Shown: positions 7,833 to 18,121 of the stretch, piece after piece
How the letters are laid out: the number at the start of each line of letters is the position of its first letter
Position numbering within the stretch: position 1 is the stretch's first letter
Assembly (NCBI GenBank): GCA_002422085.1
Contig: DISZ01000006.1
Location: forward strand, 1-64,000
DNA length: 64,000 bases
Direction: 5' to 3'
From: Rhodobacteraceae bacterium UBA6197
Lineage (GTDB): Bacteria; Pseudomonadota; Alphaproteobacteria; Rhodobacterales; Rhodobacteraceae
Notes under the pieces: generated by a model
Told to the model about the DNA's origin: nothing
What the model saw: the letters and a program-made list of their open reading frames with translations, nothing else
Database searches by the model: none
Translations under genes and position numbers: made by a program

Positions 7833-8846
7833 ATGAGCCTCGATGAACACAACAAGGACCGGGTGGCAAAGCCACACGACCGGCTGGCATTGGCACTGGC
7901 CGAGGATATGGCCGCGGTGAACACGCTGATCCGCACCCGGATGGCATCCGAACACGCACCCCGCATCCCCGAAGTGACCGCGCATCTGGTCGAGGCGGGC
8001 GGCAAGCGCCTGCGCCCGATGCTGACGCTGGCCGCAGCCCGGCTGTGCGGCTACGACGGCCCCTTTCATGTGCACTTGGCCGCGACGGTGGAATTCATCC
8101 ATACGGCGACGCTCTTGCACGATGACGTGGTCGACGAAAGCGCTCAGCGCCGCGGTCGCCCCACCGCCAACCTGCTGTGGGACAACAAGTCTTCGGTGCT
8201 GGTCGGCGACTACCTGTTCGCGCGCAGCTTCCAGTTGATGACGGAAACCGGCAATATGCGCGTGCTGGGGATCTTGTCGAACGCCTCGGCCGTCATCGCA
8301 GAAGGCGAGGTGCTGCAACTGACCGCCGCACAGGATCTGGCCACCGATGAGGCGATCTACCTTCAGGTGATCCGTGGCAAGACAGCGGCGCTGTTCTCGG
8401 CCGCGACCGAGGTCGGCGGCGTCATCGCCGGCGCGCCCGAAGCTCAGGTCAAGGCACTTTTCGCCTATGGTGACGCGCTTGGCATCGCCTTTCAGATCGC
8501 CGATGACCTGCTCGACTACAGCGGCACGACCGCGTCCATCGGCAAGAACACCGGCGACGATTTTCGCGAACGCAAGTTGACGCTGCCCGTGATCAAGGCC
8601 GTTGCCAAGGCCGATGCCACCGAACGCGCCTTCTGGACCCGTGTGATCGAAAAGGGTGACCAGCACGAGGGCGACCTGGACCATGCCCGCGCCTTGATGA
8701 CTCGCCACGACACGCTCAACGCCACCCGTGTCGAGGCGCTGGGCTGGGCGGCCAGGGCCCGCGCCGCGCTGGACGACCTGCCCGCGCATCCACTGCGCGA
8801 CATGCTCAATGATCTGGCCGATTACGTCGTGGCCCGCCTGCGCTGA
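7833..8846 (+). CDS. Polyprenyl diphosphate synthase (deca/octaprenyl)
   Basis: 337 residues. It elongates farnesyl diphosphate to the long isoprenoid tail of ubiquinone; in this bacterial family that is usually the ten-unit tail of Q-10 (DdsA), but chain length cannot be fixed from motifs. Both aspartate-rich motifs are present: LLHDDVVDES (first) and ADDLLDYSG (second), with GGKRLRP and the KT in RGKTAALFS. The start ATG 7833 has 'gggga' about 9 bases upstream; ATG 7824 in frame would add three residues. A much longer open frame upstream covers the divergent genes and is spurious. A hairpin repeat follows the stop. Confidence 0.9.
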   Translation: MSLDEHNKDRVAKPHDRLALALAEDMAAVNTLIRTRMASEHAPRIPEVTAHLVEAGGKRLRPMLTLAAARLCGYDGPFHVHLAATVEFIHTATLLHDDVVDESAQRRGRPTANLLWDNKSSVLVGDYLFARSFQLMTETGNMRVLGILSNASAVIAEGEVLQLTAAQDLATDEAIYLQVIRGKTAALFSAATEVGGVIAGAPEAQVKALFAYGDALGIAFQIADDLLDYSGTTASIGKNTGDDFRERKLTLPVIKAVAKADATERAFWTRVIEKGDQHEGDLDHARALMTRHDTLNATRVEALGWAARARAALDDLPAHPLRDMLNDLADYVVARLR

Positions 8847-8854
8847 CTCGCGGC

Positions 8855-8938
8855 TTCATCTTCGCTGAAATATCCCCGCCGGAGGCTCCTGCCGCAAACC
8901 ATGGAAGCCTCCGGCGGGGATATTTCAGCAAAGATGAA
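8855..8938. repeat. Palindromic element, copy 1 (bidirectional terminator)
   Basis: Arms of about 35 bp run from ttcatcttcgctgaaata (8855) through tccccgccggaggctcc and back from agcctccggcggggata (8906) to gatgaa (8938). There is one mismatch (c/a). It lies between the convergent polyprenyl synthase and ispE genes, 9 and 7 bp from their stops. A very stable stem flanked by A/T-rich ends suggests a two-way terminator. Confidence 0.85.
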
Positions 8939-8944
8939 AAGCGG

Positions 8945-9778
8945 CTAGACAAAAAGCCCGCTGTCACGCACCCACCAGCCGGGATGCGCCGCACTCAGGG
9001 CGCGGGCGGCACCGGCGGCGTGAAGCGGGTCGGCAAAAACACCAAAGCAGGTCGCGCCCGACCCCGACATCCGGGCGATCAGGCAGCCGGGCTGCGCGGC
9101 AAGGGCCTCGGTCACGGTGCCGATGCCGGGCGCGATCTGGCGCGCCGCGGCTTCCAGGTCATTGCGCTGCATCCGCAGGAACACCGCGAGGTCGGCGGCG
9201 CTGGCACAGCGGGGCAAGGTCGCAGGCATCGGCCGGCCCAGCCGGCCGGCCAACCGGGCAAAGACGGCGGGCGTGGCAAGGGCGATACCGGGGTTGACCA
9301 GCACCAGCCAGATCGGCGGCAGAGCGGGCGGGTCGGTCAGAACCTCGCCCACCCCCGACATCCGGCGCGGACGCGGTTCAAGGCAGACCGGCAGGTCGGC
9401 GCCGAGGCGGGCGACTTCGGCCACTTGCGGCACAGCGCAGCGCGTCAGCCGCGCCAGCGCCCGCAAGGTCGCGGCCGCGTCGGTTGATCCGCCGCCAATG
9501 CCCGCCGCCGTCGGCAGGTGTTTGTCCAGCGTGATCGCCGCCGCAGGCCCGCCCAGCATCCGCGCGGCGCGCAGCACGAGGTTGCTGTCGTCAGTCGGCA
9601 CGCCCGCCGCCTGTGGCCCGGTCACCGCAAGGCTCAGCGCCGGGGCCGGGGCAACCGTCACCCGATCGCCCAGCGCGGTGAACACCACCAGACTGTCCAG
9701 CAGATGATAGCCATCGGCGCGGCGCCCGATGACATGCAGTGTCAGGTTGATCTTGGCGGGTGCCGCTTCAGTTATCAT
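8945..9778 (-). CDS. ispE: 4-diphosphocytidyl-2-C-methyl-D-erythritol kinase
   Basis: 277 residues. It phosphorylates CDP-methylerythritol in the MEP route to isoprenoids, using ATP in the cytoplasm. GHMP-kinase motifs are clear: AKINLTLHVIGRRADGYH at the N terminus (catalytic Lys and the DGYH signature), PTAAGIGGGSTDAA (phosphate loop) and RMSGSGATCFG near the end. The ATG overlaps the stop of the upstream TPR gene by 11 bp, so the two are probably cotranscribed. It sits opposite a prenyl synthase that uses its pathway's end product. Confidence 0.95.
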   Translation of the reverse strand: MITEAAPAKINLTLHVIGRRADGYHLLDSLVVFTALGDRVTVAPAPALSLAVTGPQAAGVPTDDSNLVLRAARMLGGPAAAITLDKHLPTAAGIGGGSTDAAATLRALARLTRCAVPQVAEVARLGADLPVCLEPRPRRMSGVGEVLTDPPALPPIWLVLVNPGIALATPAVFARLAGRLGRPMPATLPRCASAADLAVFLRMQRNDLEAAARQIAPGIGTVTEALAAQPGCLIARMSGSGATCFGVFADPLHAAGAARALSAAHPGWWVRDSGLFV

Positions 9779-11483
9779 GCGCGGGCAGGGCCGATTTCAG
9801 CGGCTCGGCACCTTCGTCGGCCAGCACGACATCCAGCCCGACCTCCAGCTTGCGCCGGATCCGGTCCGCCTCTTGTTCGGTTTCGGGCTTGAACGACAAC
9901 GCGCGCTTCCACTGGAATTCCGCCTCGCGTTTGCGCCCTGCGGCCCAATAGACATCGCCCAGATGGTCGTTCACCAACGAATCAACCGGCATGAATTCGA
10001 TCGCGCGCTCCATCTGCACCACCGCATCGTCATAGCGGCCCAGCCGGTAATAGGCCCAGCCCAGACTGTCGATGATATAGCCATCGGGCGTCGCGGCCAC
10101 GGCGCGCTCGATCATGCTCAGGGCCTCGTCGAGGTTTTCATTCTTTTCGACATAGGAATAGCCCAGGTAATTCAGCACCTGCGGCTGATCGGGGTTCAGT
10201 TCCAGCGCCTTGCGCAGATCGGCCTCGGCCCGGTCCCAATGCTTCGTGCGCTCGTTCGAGATCCCGCGCGCATAATACAAGAACCACTGGCTCTTGTCGT
10301 CCTTGCCCGAAAGTTCCAGCGCCTTGTCATAGGCCTTGGCGGCCTCGCCATAGCGTTCCTGAGAGCGCAGCGTGTCGCCCAGCGTGGTCCAGACATCGGA
10401 CAGTTCGGGGTGCGTGCGCGACAACTGTTCAAGCACTTCAAGCGCCGCATCCACCCGGTCGGCGCGCATCAAGGTTCCAGCCCGGCCCAGTTCGGCGGCG
10501 ACGAACGCCGGGTCATCCTTGGGAATACGGGTATAGGCGGCGGTGGCCAGATCATATTGGCCCTGCTGCTCAAGCAGGCCCGCGACCATCAGGATCGCGT
10601 CCACATGATCGGGGCGCAGGTATTCGCCCAGCCGCGCATAGACCAGTGTGATCGCATCGATACCATCGCCGTTCAGCGCCCCGGCGACGGTGAAAAACAC
10701 CTCGGCCAGACCGTCGGTCGCGGATTTGACCATGGTGAAGGGCAGCACTTCGCCCGCCTCGAGTCGCTTGCGCATATCGGCCATCGCCGGGTCGAGATCG
10801 GGGCCGAACACCTTGTCGATCAGTTCGATCGCATCGGCATTGCGTTCCAGTTGGCTCAGCACCTGCGCATGGGCCAGAACGCCGCGCCTTGTGCCGCGGA
10901 TCGGCGCGCCGGACTTGCCGGAAAAGATCGCATCGGCGCCCTCGAAATCGCCCACCATCGCCAGCGCCAGCGCCTTGTGATAAAGCCCGAACGACAGCGC
11001 GCCCTTGCTTTCGGTGACCTTGTCGAACACCGCGGTCGCGTCGGACATCTGCCCGGTCCCGACCAGCGCCCAGGCCCGAAACAGCCCTGAAATCAATTCG
11101 TTGGTGTTGGTCCCCGCATCCAGCCGCGCCAGCGCCCCGGCGAAATCGCCGCGCTGCACCTGATCGGACAGCAGCATCAGCGCCCCGATTTCGCTGCCGT
11201 CCACGCCGCTGCCCATCTCTTTGGCCAGCGGCAGGGCGCGGTCATAGTTGCCCAGCGCGATATCAGAGATCAGCGCGACATCTTGCAAGAAGCGGTTCGT
11301 GCCGTCAGTGGTCAGCGCGCGGGCGTAATAGTCCGAAGCGGCGCGGTAATCGTTTTGCGCGGCGGCCAGACGCCCGGCCAGATAGGCGCCCGCATCTTCG
11401 GCCGACAGGGGCGCAGGACCAAGCGCCAGCACAAGGCCGGCGACCAGCATCACGGGGCGAAAAGACAGCGGCAACAGGGGCAA
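9768..11483 (-). CDS. Exported tetratricopeptide-repeat protein
   Basis: About 571 residues. A signal peptide (LSFRPVMLVAGLVLALGPAP...SA) is followed by many TPR-type helices, for example AASDYYARALTTDG near the N terminus and, towards the C terminus, DKSQWFLYYARGISNERTKH, then LNPDQPQVLNYLGYSYVEKN and DSLGWAYYRLGRYDDAVVQM. TPR arrays bind partner proteins; such periplasmic proteins are common in this family, but the partner is unknown. The start chosen is TTG 11483 with 'aaggaa' 7 bases upstream; ATG 11450 is an internal alternative that would shorten the signal peptide, and the longer reading from 11786 runs into the ETF-QO gene. Its stop overlaps ispE. Confidence 0.82.
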   Translation of the reverse strand: MPLLPLSFRPVMLVAGLVLALGPAPLSAEDAGAYLAGRLAAAQNDYRAASDYYARALTTDGTNRFLQDVALISDIALGNYDRALPLAKEMGSGVDGSEIGALMLLSDQVQRGDFAGALARLDAGTNTNELISGLFRAWALVGTGQMSDATAVFDKVTESKGALSFGLYHKALALAMVGDFEGADAIFSGKSGAPIRGTRRGVLAHAQVLSQLERNADAIELIDKVFGPDLDPAMADMRKRLEAGEVLPFTMVKSATDGLAEVFFTVAGALNGDGIDAITLVYARLGEYLRPDHVDAILMVAGLLEQQGQYDLATAAYTRIPKDDPAFVAAELGRAGTLMRADRVDAALEVLEQLSRTHPELSDVWTTLGDTLRSQERYGEAAKAYDKALELSGKDDKSQWFLYYARGISNERTKHWDRAEADLRKALELNPDQPQVLNYLGYSYVEKNENLDEALSMIERAVAATPDGYIIDSLGWAYYRLGRYDDAVVQMERAIEFMPVDSLVNDHLGDVYWAAGRKREAEFQWKRALSFKPETEQEADRIRRKLEVGLDVVLADEGAEPLKSALPAHDN

Positions 11484-11595
11484 GGCGCAGTTCCTTCTGA
11501 AGGTCTTTGCGAACCTAGCTTCCCGGCCCCGGCAAGGCAATGCGGGGCGCGCGCCTTTGGCACGCCCTCGCGCAGAGGTGACCCTGATGGTGCGC

Positions 11596-13245
<1,650 letters not shown>

Positions 13246-13395
13246 GTCCTTGTCCCTCCGGCTTACGCTGCGGCTCGCTTTGTTGTGCGGGCTTGGTAGC
13301 TTACCTCACGGAACGAGGCAATCATTACGCGGCGGCGCAGCACTGCCAATTGCACCACTGCGGGGCACGAAAGCGCCGATTTTGCCGCCCGGCCC

Positions 13396-13424
13396 TTGAC
13401 TTTGTAGCCCCATCACGGATTTAC
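13396..13424 (+). promoter_or_regulatory. Possible greA promoter
   Basis: TTGACT at 13396-13401 with 17 bases to ATTTAC at 13419-13424 is a fair -35 with a weak -10, about 48 bp before greA. The rest of the 226-bp gap from 13246 shows nothing else I can name. Confidence 0.35.
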
Positions 13425-13471
13425 AGGCTTCGCGCTTCACCTTTGCCAGTAATTGCAAGCCCAGGGTTCCC

Positions 13472-13942
13472 ATGGAAAAGATACCAATGACGCGCGCGGG
13501 CTTTGACGCGCTAGATGCCGAACTTAGAAACCTGAAATCGGTGGAACGCCCTACCGTTATCAAGGCCATCGCCGAAGCGCGCGAACACGGCGACCTGTCG
13601 GAAAACGCCGAATACCACGCCGCGCGTGAAAAACAGAGCTTCGTCGAGGGCCGGATCAAGGAACTTGAATCGATCATCGGCCGCGCCGAGGTCATCGACC
13701 CGGCCCGCCTGTCCGGCTCGATCAAATTCGGCGCCACGGTGACGCTGGTGGACGAAGACAGCGACGAAAAGCGCACCTATCAGATCGTCGGTGAAGCCGA
13801 GGCCGATATCGAGCGCGGCCTGCTGAACATCAAATCCCCCCTCGCCCGCGCCCTGATCGGTAAGGAAGAGGGCGACAGCGTCGAAGTCCGCACCCCGGGC
13901 GGCGACAAAAGCTATGAAGTGCTCTCGATCCGATTCCTCTGA
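13472..13942 (+). CDS. greA: Transcription elongation factor GreA
   Basis: 156 residues. GreA stimulates RNA cleavage in backtracked RNA polymerase. The N-terminal coiled coil runs from MEKIPMTRAGFDALDAELRN to about residue 75 and carries the tip signature EHGDLSENAEYHAA with the two acidic residues that enter the polymerase channel. The C-terminal FKBP-like domain has FGATVTLVDED and ends PGGDKSYEVLSIRF. It is followed 18 bp later by the unknown membrane protein, likely on the same transcript. Confidence 0.96.
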   Translation: MEKIPMTRAGFDALDAELRNLKSVERPTVIKAIAEAREHGDLSENAEYHAAREKQSFVEGRIKELESIIGRAEVIDPARLSGSIKFGATVTLVDEDSDEKRTYQIVGEAEADIERGLLNIKSPLARALIGKEEGDSVEVRTPGGDKSYEVLSIRFL

Positions 13943-13960
13943 GGTAGGTGAGGCAGGCCG

Positions 13961-15001
13961 ATGACCGAGCCCGAACCGGACACCCGCGCGACCAAAGCCT
14001 TCGATCGCCTTGCCGCGGCGGCGCGCAAACCGGTGCAGACCGGGCGGGTCAGCAATGTCGAACGCGTCGCGCTGGTGCTGTCGGTGGTGTGGCTGGCGCT
14101 GGTGTCGGGGTTCTTTCTGGTGATGCCGGGCGATGGCAATACCTCGGGCACGCTCTCGGTGGTGATGACGCTGGTCGGGATCTTCTTGCCGGTGGCAATG
14201 ATCTGGGTCGCCGCCGTGACCGCCCGCACCGCCCGCGAAATGCGCGCCGAAGCACACGAACTGAAAGCCTCGGTCGAGGCGATGCGCAGCGCCTGGCTGT
14301 CGCAGCAGGCGCATCGCGCCGGCCCCTCGGTCGAACGCAGGCTTGATGAGATCGCCGCCTCCGCGCGCCAGACCGAAACCGCTGTGGCCACCTTTGCCTC
14401 GCGCCGCGATGCCGGCGCGTCCCAACCCTCGGCCGACCGCAAGGCCGCGCTGGTGGCGCCGCGCGCCTCCGGCCCCGGCGAAGATCAGCCCACCCTCGCG
14501 CTTGGCACCCCGGCCGAGGATTTGCGCGTTCCGGTCTCGGTCTCGGATTTCATTCTGGCGCTGAATTTTCCCGACACCGCCGAAGACCGCGAAGGCTTTC
14601 GCGCGCTGCGCCGGGCGCTTGAAGACCGCACCATGGCCAAGCTGATCCGCGCCGCTCAGGACGTGCTGACGCTGCTCAGTCAGGACGGGATCTACATGGA
14701 CGATCTCAAGCCCGACCGGGCCAAGCCGGACCTCTGGCGCCGCTTTGCGGCGGGCGAACGGGGCCGCGAAGTGGCGGCCCTTGGCGGGGTGCGCGACCGC
14801 TCGTCACTGGCGCTGACCGTGGGGCGGATGCGGCAAGACACGATCTTTCGCGACGCGGCGCACCATTTCCTGCGCCAGTTCGACAAGACGTTTTCCGAGT
14901 TTGAAAAGAACGCCTCCGATCAGGAGGTGGCCGAACTGGCCGACACCCGCACCGCCCGCGCCTTCATGCTGCTGGGCCGCGTGACCGGCACCTTCGACTA
15001 G
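13961..15001 (+). CDS. Conserved membrane protein of unknown function
   Basis: 346 residues, not recognised. Two transmembrane helices lie near the N terminus: VALVLSVVWLALVSGFFLV and LVGIFLPVAMIWVAAV. A helical, probably coiled-coil stretch follows (ARTAREMRAEAHELKASVEA...RRLDEIAASARQTETAVA), then a Pro/Ala-rich linker, and a soluble C-terminal domain of about 170 residues beginning RVPVSVSDFILALNFPDTAE. That domain includes FRALRRALEDRTMAKLIRAA and ends RAFMLLGRVTGTF. Two short helices plus a coiled coil and a cytoplasmic domain suggest a scaffold or membrane-attached regulator. It follows greA closely and faces a convergent GNAT gene. Confidence 0.7.
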   Translation: MTEPEPDTRATKAFDRLAAAARKPVQTGRVSNVERVALVLSVVWLALVSGFFLVMPGDGNTSGTLSVVMTLVGIFLPVAMIWVAAVTARTAREMRAEAHELKASVEAMRSAWLSQQAHRAGPSVERRLDEIAASARQTETAVATFASRRDAGASQPSADRKAALVAPRASGPGEDQPTLALGTPAEDLRVPVSVSDFILALNFPDTAEDREGFRALRRALEDRTMAKLIRAAQDVLTLLSQDGIYMDDLKPDRAKPDLWRRFAAGERGREVAALGGVRDRSSLALTVGRMRQDTIFRDAAHHFLRQFDKTFSEFEKNASDQEVAELADTRTARAFMLLGRVTGTFD

Positions 15002-15036
15002 CCCCGGACGCCGAACGCCCAGATCGCAGGGCGGGA

Positions 15037-15113
15037 GCCTCCGGCGGGGATATTTGGACGAAGATGAAACCCGCAAGGCACCTCTTCATCTTCGCTTGAA
15101 TATCCAACCCCGG
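15037..15113. repeat. Palindromic element, copy 2 (arms in reversed order)
   Basis: The arm gcctccggcggggatatttg ending gatgaa (15068) is followed by ttcatcttcgcttgaatatc (15085 on). Here the ATG/TCATC ends face inward and the GC cores outward, unlike the other full copies. The stem is imperfect at the GC end. It lies between convergent genes, 35 bp after the upstream stop and 4 bp from the GNAT stop. Confidence 0.7.
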
Positions 15114-15117
15114 CGCA

Positions 15118-15702
15118 TCACAGGCGCCGCACCATGACTTGCACGCTGCTGAACGCGAAAAACAGCGCCGTCCATCGGCTTCGGATCTGACGTTCGACGG
15201 CAAAGCCGCGCCGTGCATAAAGCGCCCGGGCGCGGATATTGCGGGCCAGAACCTCGAGCCGAAGGGTCTTGTAGCCGTTGGCCGCGGCCTGCGCGCACAG
15301 GGTCTCGATCAGGGCGCTGCCAATGCCCTGGCTTTGGTGGTCGGCGCGCACCGCCAAGCCATCGACCAGCAGGGAATGCGGTTCCAGATCGCGGGCGAGG
15401 GTCATCAGGCAAAACCCGCGCCAGGCGGCGCCAAAGCGGCCGTAGATGGCCGCCATATCGGCCTGGTTGCCGCCGACAAAAGAGCCGCGCCAACTGCGAA
15501 AGCCGATCACCCCCAGAACGTCGCCGCGCGCGTTCACCGCGCTGAACACATGTGTCGGGTCGATCACCCGTTCGATAAATCGCAGCGCCTTCGGTTCGGG
15601 GCCCATCACCCGGCCCAGCTTGCCACCGAAAGCGTCCCAGTAGAGCCGGGCCGCGGCGGCGCGCTGGCTGTCTTCCAGCCCCGCCCGGATCTGAATGCTC
15701 AT
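15118..15702 (-). CDS. GNAT-family N-acetyltransferase
   Basis: 194 residues. The acetyl-CoA binding region is visible as LAVRADHQSQGIGSALIETL (an R/Q-x-x-G-x-G/A loop variant) followed by LRLEVLARNIRARALYARRG, the typical end of a GNAT fold. The substrate amine cannot be predicted. The ATG at 15702 overlaps the mobA stop as ATGA, so it is translated together with mobA. Confidence 0.82.
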   Translation of the reverse strand: MSIQIRAGLEDSQRAAAARLYWDAFGGKLGRVMGPEPKALRFIERVIDPTHVFSAVNARGDVLGVIGFRSWRGSFVGGNQADMAAIYGRFGAAWRGFCLMTLARDLEPHSLLVDGLAVRADHQSQGIGSALIETLCAQAAANGYKTLRLEVLARNIRARALYARRGFAVERQIRSRWTALFFAFSSVQVMVRRL

Positions 15703-16307
15703 GGCGCGCCCGCCCTGCACAGCGTCTCGGCACGGGCAAGCTCGTCGGGGGTATTGACGTTGAAGAACGGATCAAGCGGCGCCGCGTCAAACGCCACCGT
15801 CACCGCCTCGGCAAGGACCACGCGCAGGCGTCTTTCGCCCGAGGCCAGCGCCTCGGCCAGTGCCGTGCGCGCCGTCAGCGGCCAGAGCGCCACCGTGGGA
15901 TGCAGGCGCCCGCCCGAGGTCGCCATGGCCGCCCCGGTTCCCGCAAGCCCGGCGCCCGTGGCGGCTTTCAGCCGGGCCACCAGATCGCGCGGCAAGAACG
16001 GCGTATCGACCGAGACCGTGACCAGTGCCCGCGCGCCCTGGCCTTGCGCCCAGCCCAGCCCCGCCAGAACCCCCGCCAGAGGCCCCTCGCCCAAAAAGCC
16101 CGGTGGATCGGGCAGCACCGGCAGTCCAAAGCGCCCGAAGCGCGCCGCATCGCCATTGGCCGACAGCGCCAGTGCGGCCACCTGTCCCGCCAGCCGCGCA
16201 ATCACATGGGCCAGCAAAGGCCGCCCCGCCAGCATCACCATGGCCTTGTCCACGCCGCCCATTCGGCGCCCCTGCCCGCCCGCAAGAATCAGCCCGCAAA
16301 CCGTCAT
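15699..16307 (-). CDS. mobA: Molybdenum cofactor guanylyltransferase
   Basis: 202 residues. MobA transfers GMP from GTP to molybdopterin to make the bis-MGD cofactor of DMSO-reductase-type enzymes. The nucleotidyltransferase signature LILAGGQGRRMGGVDK is at the N terminus, VTVSVDTPFLPRDL carries the metal-binding Asp, and FFNVNTPDELA is the usual C-terminal motif. The start is the ATG at 16307; the longer frame from 16457 has a low-complexity extension. The stop overlaps the downstream GNAT gene by 4 bp. Confidence 0.93.
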   Translation of the reverse strand: MTVCGLILAGGQGRRMGGVDKAMVMLAGRPLLAHVIARLAGQVAALALSANGDAARFGRFGLPVLPDPPGFLGEGPLAGVLAGLGWAQGQGARALVTVSVDTPFLPRDLVARLKAATGAGLAGTGAAMATSGGRLHPTVALWPLTARTALAEALASGERRLRVVLAEAVTVAFDAAPLDPFFNVNTPDELARAETLCRAGAP

Positions 16308-16381
16308 CGCCCTCGTGCCCTGCCTTGCATCCGCCTCGTCATGGCCTATGACTGGCCCATCGCGCCCCTCAGAGCAAGCCC

Positions 16382-17155
16382 ATGCCCCCAACCTCGACCC
16401 CCCAGTTCGCGTCGCCCCAAGGCACGCCCCCCCAAGGCACACCCCCCCGGACCGCATCCCTCTGGGCCGCCTATTGGCGTGGCGTTCGGCAAAGCCTGCC
16501 GTTCTTGCTGGTCATCATCCCGTTTGGCCTGCTGTTCGGCGTCGCCGGAACCGAGGCCGGGTTCAATCTGGCCGAGGTCATGGGCTTTTCGATTCTGGTG
16601 ATCGGCGGCGCCTCGCAATTTACCGCCGTGCAGCTGATGACCGACAATGCGCCGGTGATCATGGTCTTGCTGACCTCGTTGGCGGTCAACCTGCGTCTGG
16701 CGATGTATTCGGCCGCGCTATCGCCACATCTGGGGGCGGCGCCGGTCTGGCAAAAGGCGCTGGTGTCCTATTTCATGGTCGATCAATCCTATGCCATGGC
16801 CGCACAGGATTACGAGGCCCGCCCGCATCAGACGCTTGGCGAAAAGCTGGCCTATTACGCCGGAGCCTGCACGCCGGTCTGCCCGCAATGGTATTTTTCG
16901 ACCTGGGCTGGGGCCGTGCTGGGCAAGGCGATTCCACCCGCCTTTGCGCTGGATTTCGCGGTGCCGATCACCTTTCTGGCGATGCTCGCGCCGATGCTGC
17001 GCACGCCGGCCCATGTGGCCGCGGCGCTGGTCTCGGTCGGAGTCGCGCTGGCGCTGGCGTTCTTGCCCAGCGGGCTGGGGCTGCTGATCGCCGCCGCTTG
17101 CGCCATGATGACCGGCGCCAACGTCGAACTGTGGATGCAAAGGCGCCAGGCATGA
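16382..17155 (+). CDS. azlC: Branched-chain amino acid exporter, large subunit (AzlC)
   Basis: 257 residues, several hydrophobic helices. Family signatures are GLLFGVAGTEAGFNLAEV, the conserved GGASQFTAVQL and SLAVNLRLAMYSAAL. AzlC with AzlD (YgaZH type) exports branched-chain amino acids such as valine or leucine, or analogues. The N-terminal 25 residues are Pro/Thr-rich and encoded by a slippery-looking repeat (ccaaggcac twice), so the true start could lie nearer WAAYWRG. The stop overlaps azlD (ATGA). Confidence 0.92.
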   Translation: MPPTSTPQFASPQGTPPQGTPPRTASLWAAYWRGVRQSLPFLLVIIPFGLLFGVAGTEAGFNLAEVMGFSILVIGGASQFTAVQLMTDNAPVIMVLLTSLAVNLRLAMYSAALSPHLGAAPVWQKALVSYFMVDQSYAMAAQDYEARPHQTLGEKLAYYAGACTPVCPQWYFSTWAGAVLGKAIPPAFALDFAVPITFLAMLAPMLRTPAHVAAALVSVGVALALAFLPSGLGLLIAAACAMMTGANVELWMQRRQA

Positions 17156-17481
17156 GCTATAGCACCGCCGAAATCTGGACCGTCATCGTGCTGCTGGGGG
17201 TCGGAACCTTCTTTCTGCGCTTTTCGTTTCTGGGGATGATCGGCAACCGGCCGCTGCCCGAATGGGTGCTGCGCTATCTGCGCTATACCCCGGTGGCGGT
17301 CTTGCCGGGGCTGGTCGCGCCGCTGGTGATCTGGCCCTCGGCGACCGGCGGCGCCTTCGACCTTGCCCGGCTTCTGGCGGCGCTGGCCACGATCGGATTT
17401 GGCCTGGCCACACGCAACACGCTGGCCGCGATCATCGGCGGCCTTGCGGTGCTGTACCTCGGGATCTTTGGCCTCAGTTGA
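17152..17481 (+). CDS. azlD: Branched-chain amino acid exporter, small subunit (AzlD)
   Basis: 109 residues with four hydrophobic segments: TVIVLLGVGTFFLRFSFL, VAVLPGLVAPLVIW, RLLAALATIGFGLA and LAAIIGGLAVLYLGIFG. It is the obligate partner of AzlC, whose stop its ATG overlaps by 4 bp. The gene ends inside a small palindrome (cctca-gt-tgagg, 17472-17483) that carries both its own stop and that of the convergent lipoprotein gene, so the two coding regions overlap by 8 bp. Confidence 0.93.
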   Translation: MSYSTAEIWTVIVLLGVGTFFLRFSFLGMIGNRPLPEWVLRYLRYTPVAVLPGLVAPLVIWPSATGGAFDLARLLAALATIGFGLATRNTLAAIIGGLAVLYLGIFGLS

Positions 17482-18097
17482 GGTCGGCGTCGTGTTCGAC
17501 CGCCTGCTGCTGGATCATCAGCACGCCCGAGTTGTCGGCCGGGTCGCCATCGTAGTGATCCTTCAGCGTGGCACCCGGCAGTTTTGCCCAGGCCGCCGAC
17601 ACCTTCAGCGGCGACATCGTGTTCGGGATCGACTCGAAACCCGGCACCCCGCGCAGCACATCGACCACCGAGTTGGCGCAAAGCATCTTGCCGACCGCGC
17701 CATGCGCCTCGGCATTGGCGCGCACCTGTTCGGCCGCCGCAAGGCTGACCGGCACGGTCTGTTCGCGCACATACCAGGTCTCGCGGGCGTGGTAGTCGAT
17801 GTAAAAGATTCTCATCCGGTCGGTGATGCCATAGTGCACATCGTTGCGTTCCGGCACCCAGGGGTGATACCAGCTGCCCGCCGGATCCCACATCACCCGC
17901 TGCACCCCGTCGATCATCAAGGCCGAGTGGCCGCCCTGCCCGGTATTGACCCCGATCACCGTGAACAGCGTCACCGAGGGCGGGTTGCCGGTGGAATAGG
18001 CGGCCTTTTGCACGACGTCATCGGGGGCCCAGACGGGCTCGGCGCCGCAAGCGGCCAGAAAGGCCGGCAAGACCAGACAGATGAGAAGGCGGCGCAT
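17474..18097 (-). CDS. Lipoprotein of unknown function
   Basis: 207 residues. The N terminus MRRLLICLVLPAFLAACGAE is a lipoprotein signal with lipobox LAAC, so it is anchored to a membrane at Cys17. The mature part has TVIGVNTGQGGHSALMIDGV, a DPAGSWYHPW segment and EAHGAVGKMLCANSVVDVLR; the early His, the later His and the 'LCANSVVDVL' Cys hint at an NlpC/P60-like or transglutaminase-like fold, but I cannot confirm this. It overlaps azlD by 8 bp tail to tail. Confidence 0.8.
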   Translation of the reverse strand: MRRLLICLVLPAFLAACGAEPVWAPDDVVQKAAYSTGNPPSVTLFTVIGVNTGQGGHSALMIDGVQRVMWDPAGSWYHPWVPERNDVHYGITDRMRIFYIDYHARETWYVREQTVPVSLAAAEQVRANAEAHGAVGKMLCANSVVDVLRGVPGFESIPNTMSPLKVSAAWAKLPGATLKDHYDGDPADNSGVLMIQQQAVEHDADLN

Positions 18098-18121
18098 CTG
18101 CCTGACCCCTTTGATTACGAT

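Noticed and set aside
15139..17481. A 780-residue plus-strand frame spanning GNAT, mobA and azlC
   Set aside because: It is antisense to GNAT/mobA and out of frame with azlC; only its last 109 residues (azlD) match a family. High GC keeps frames open.
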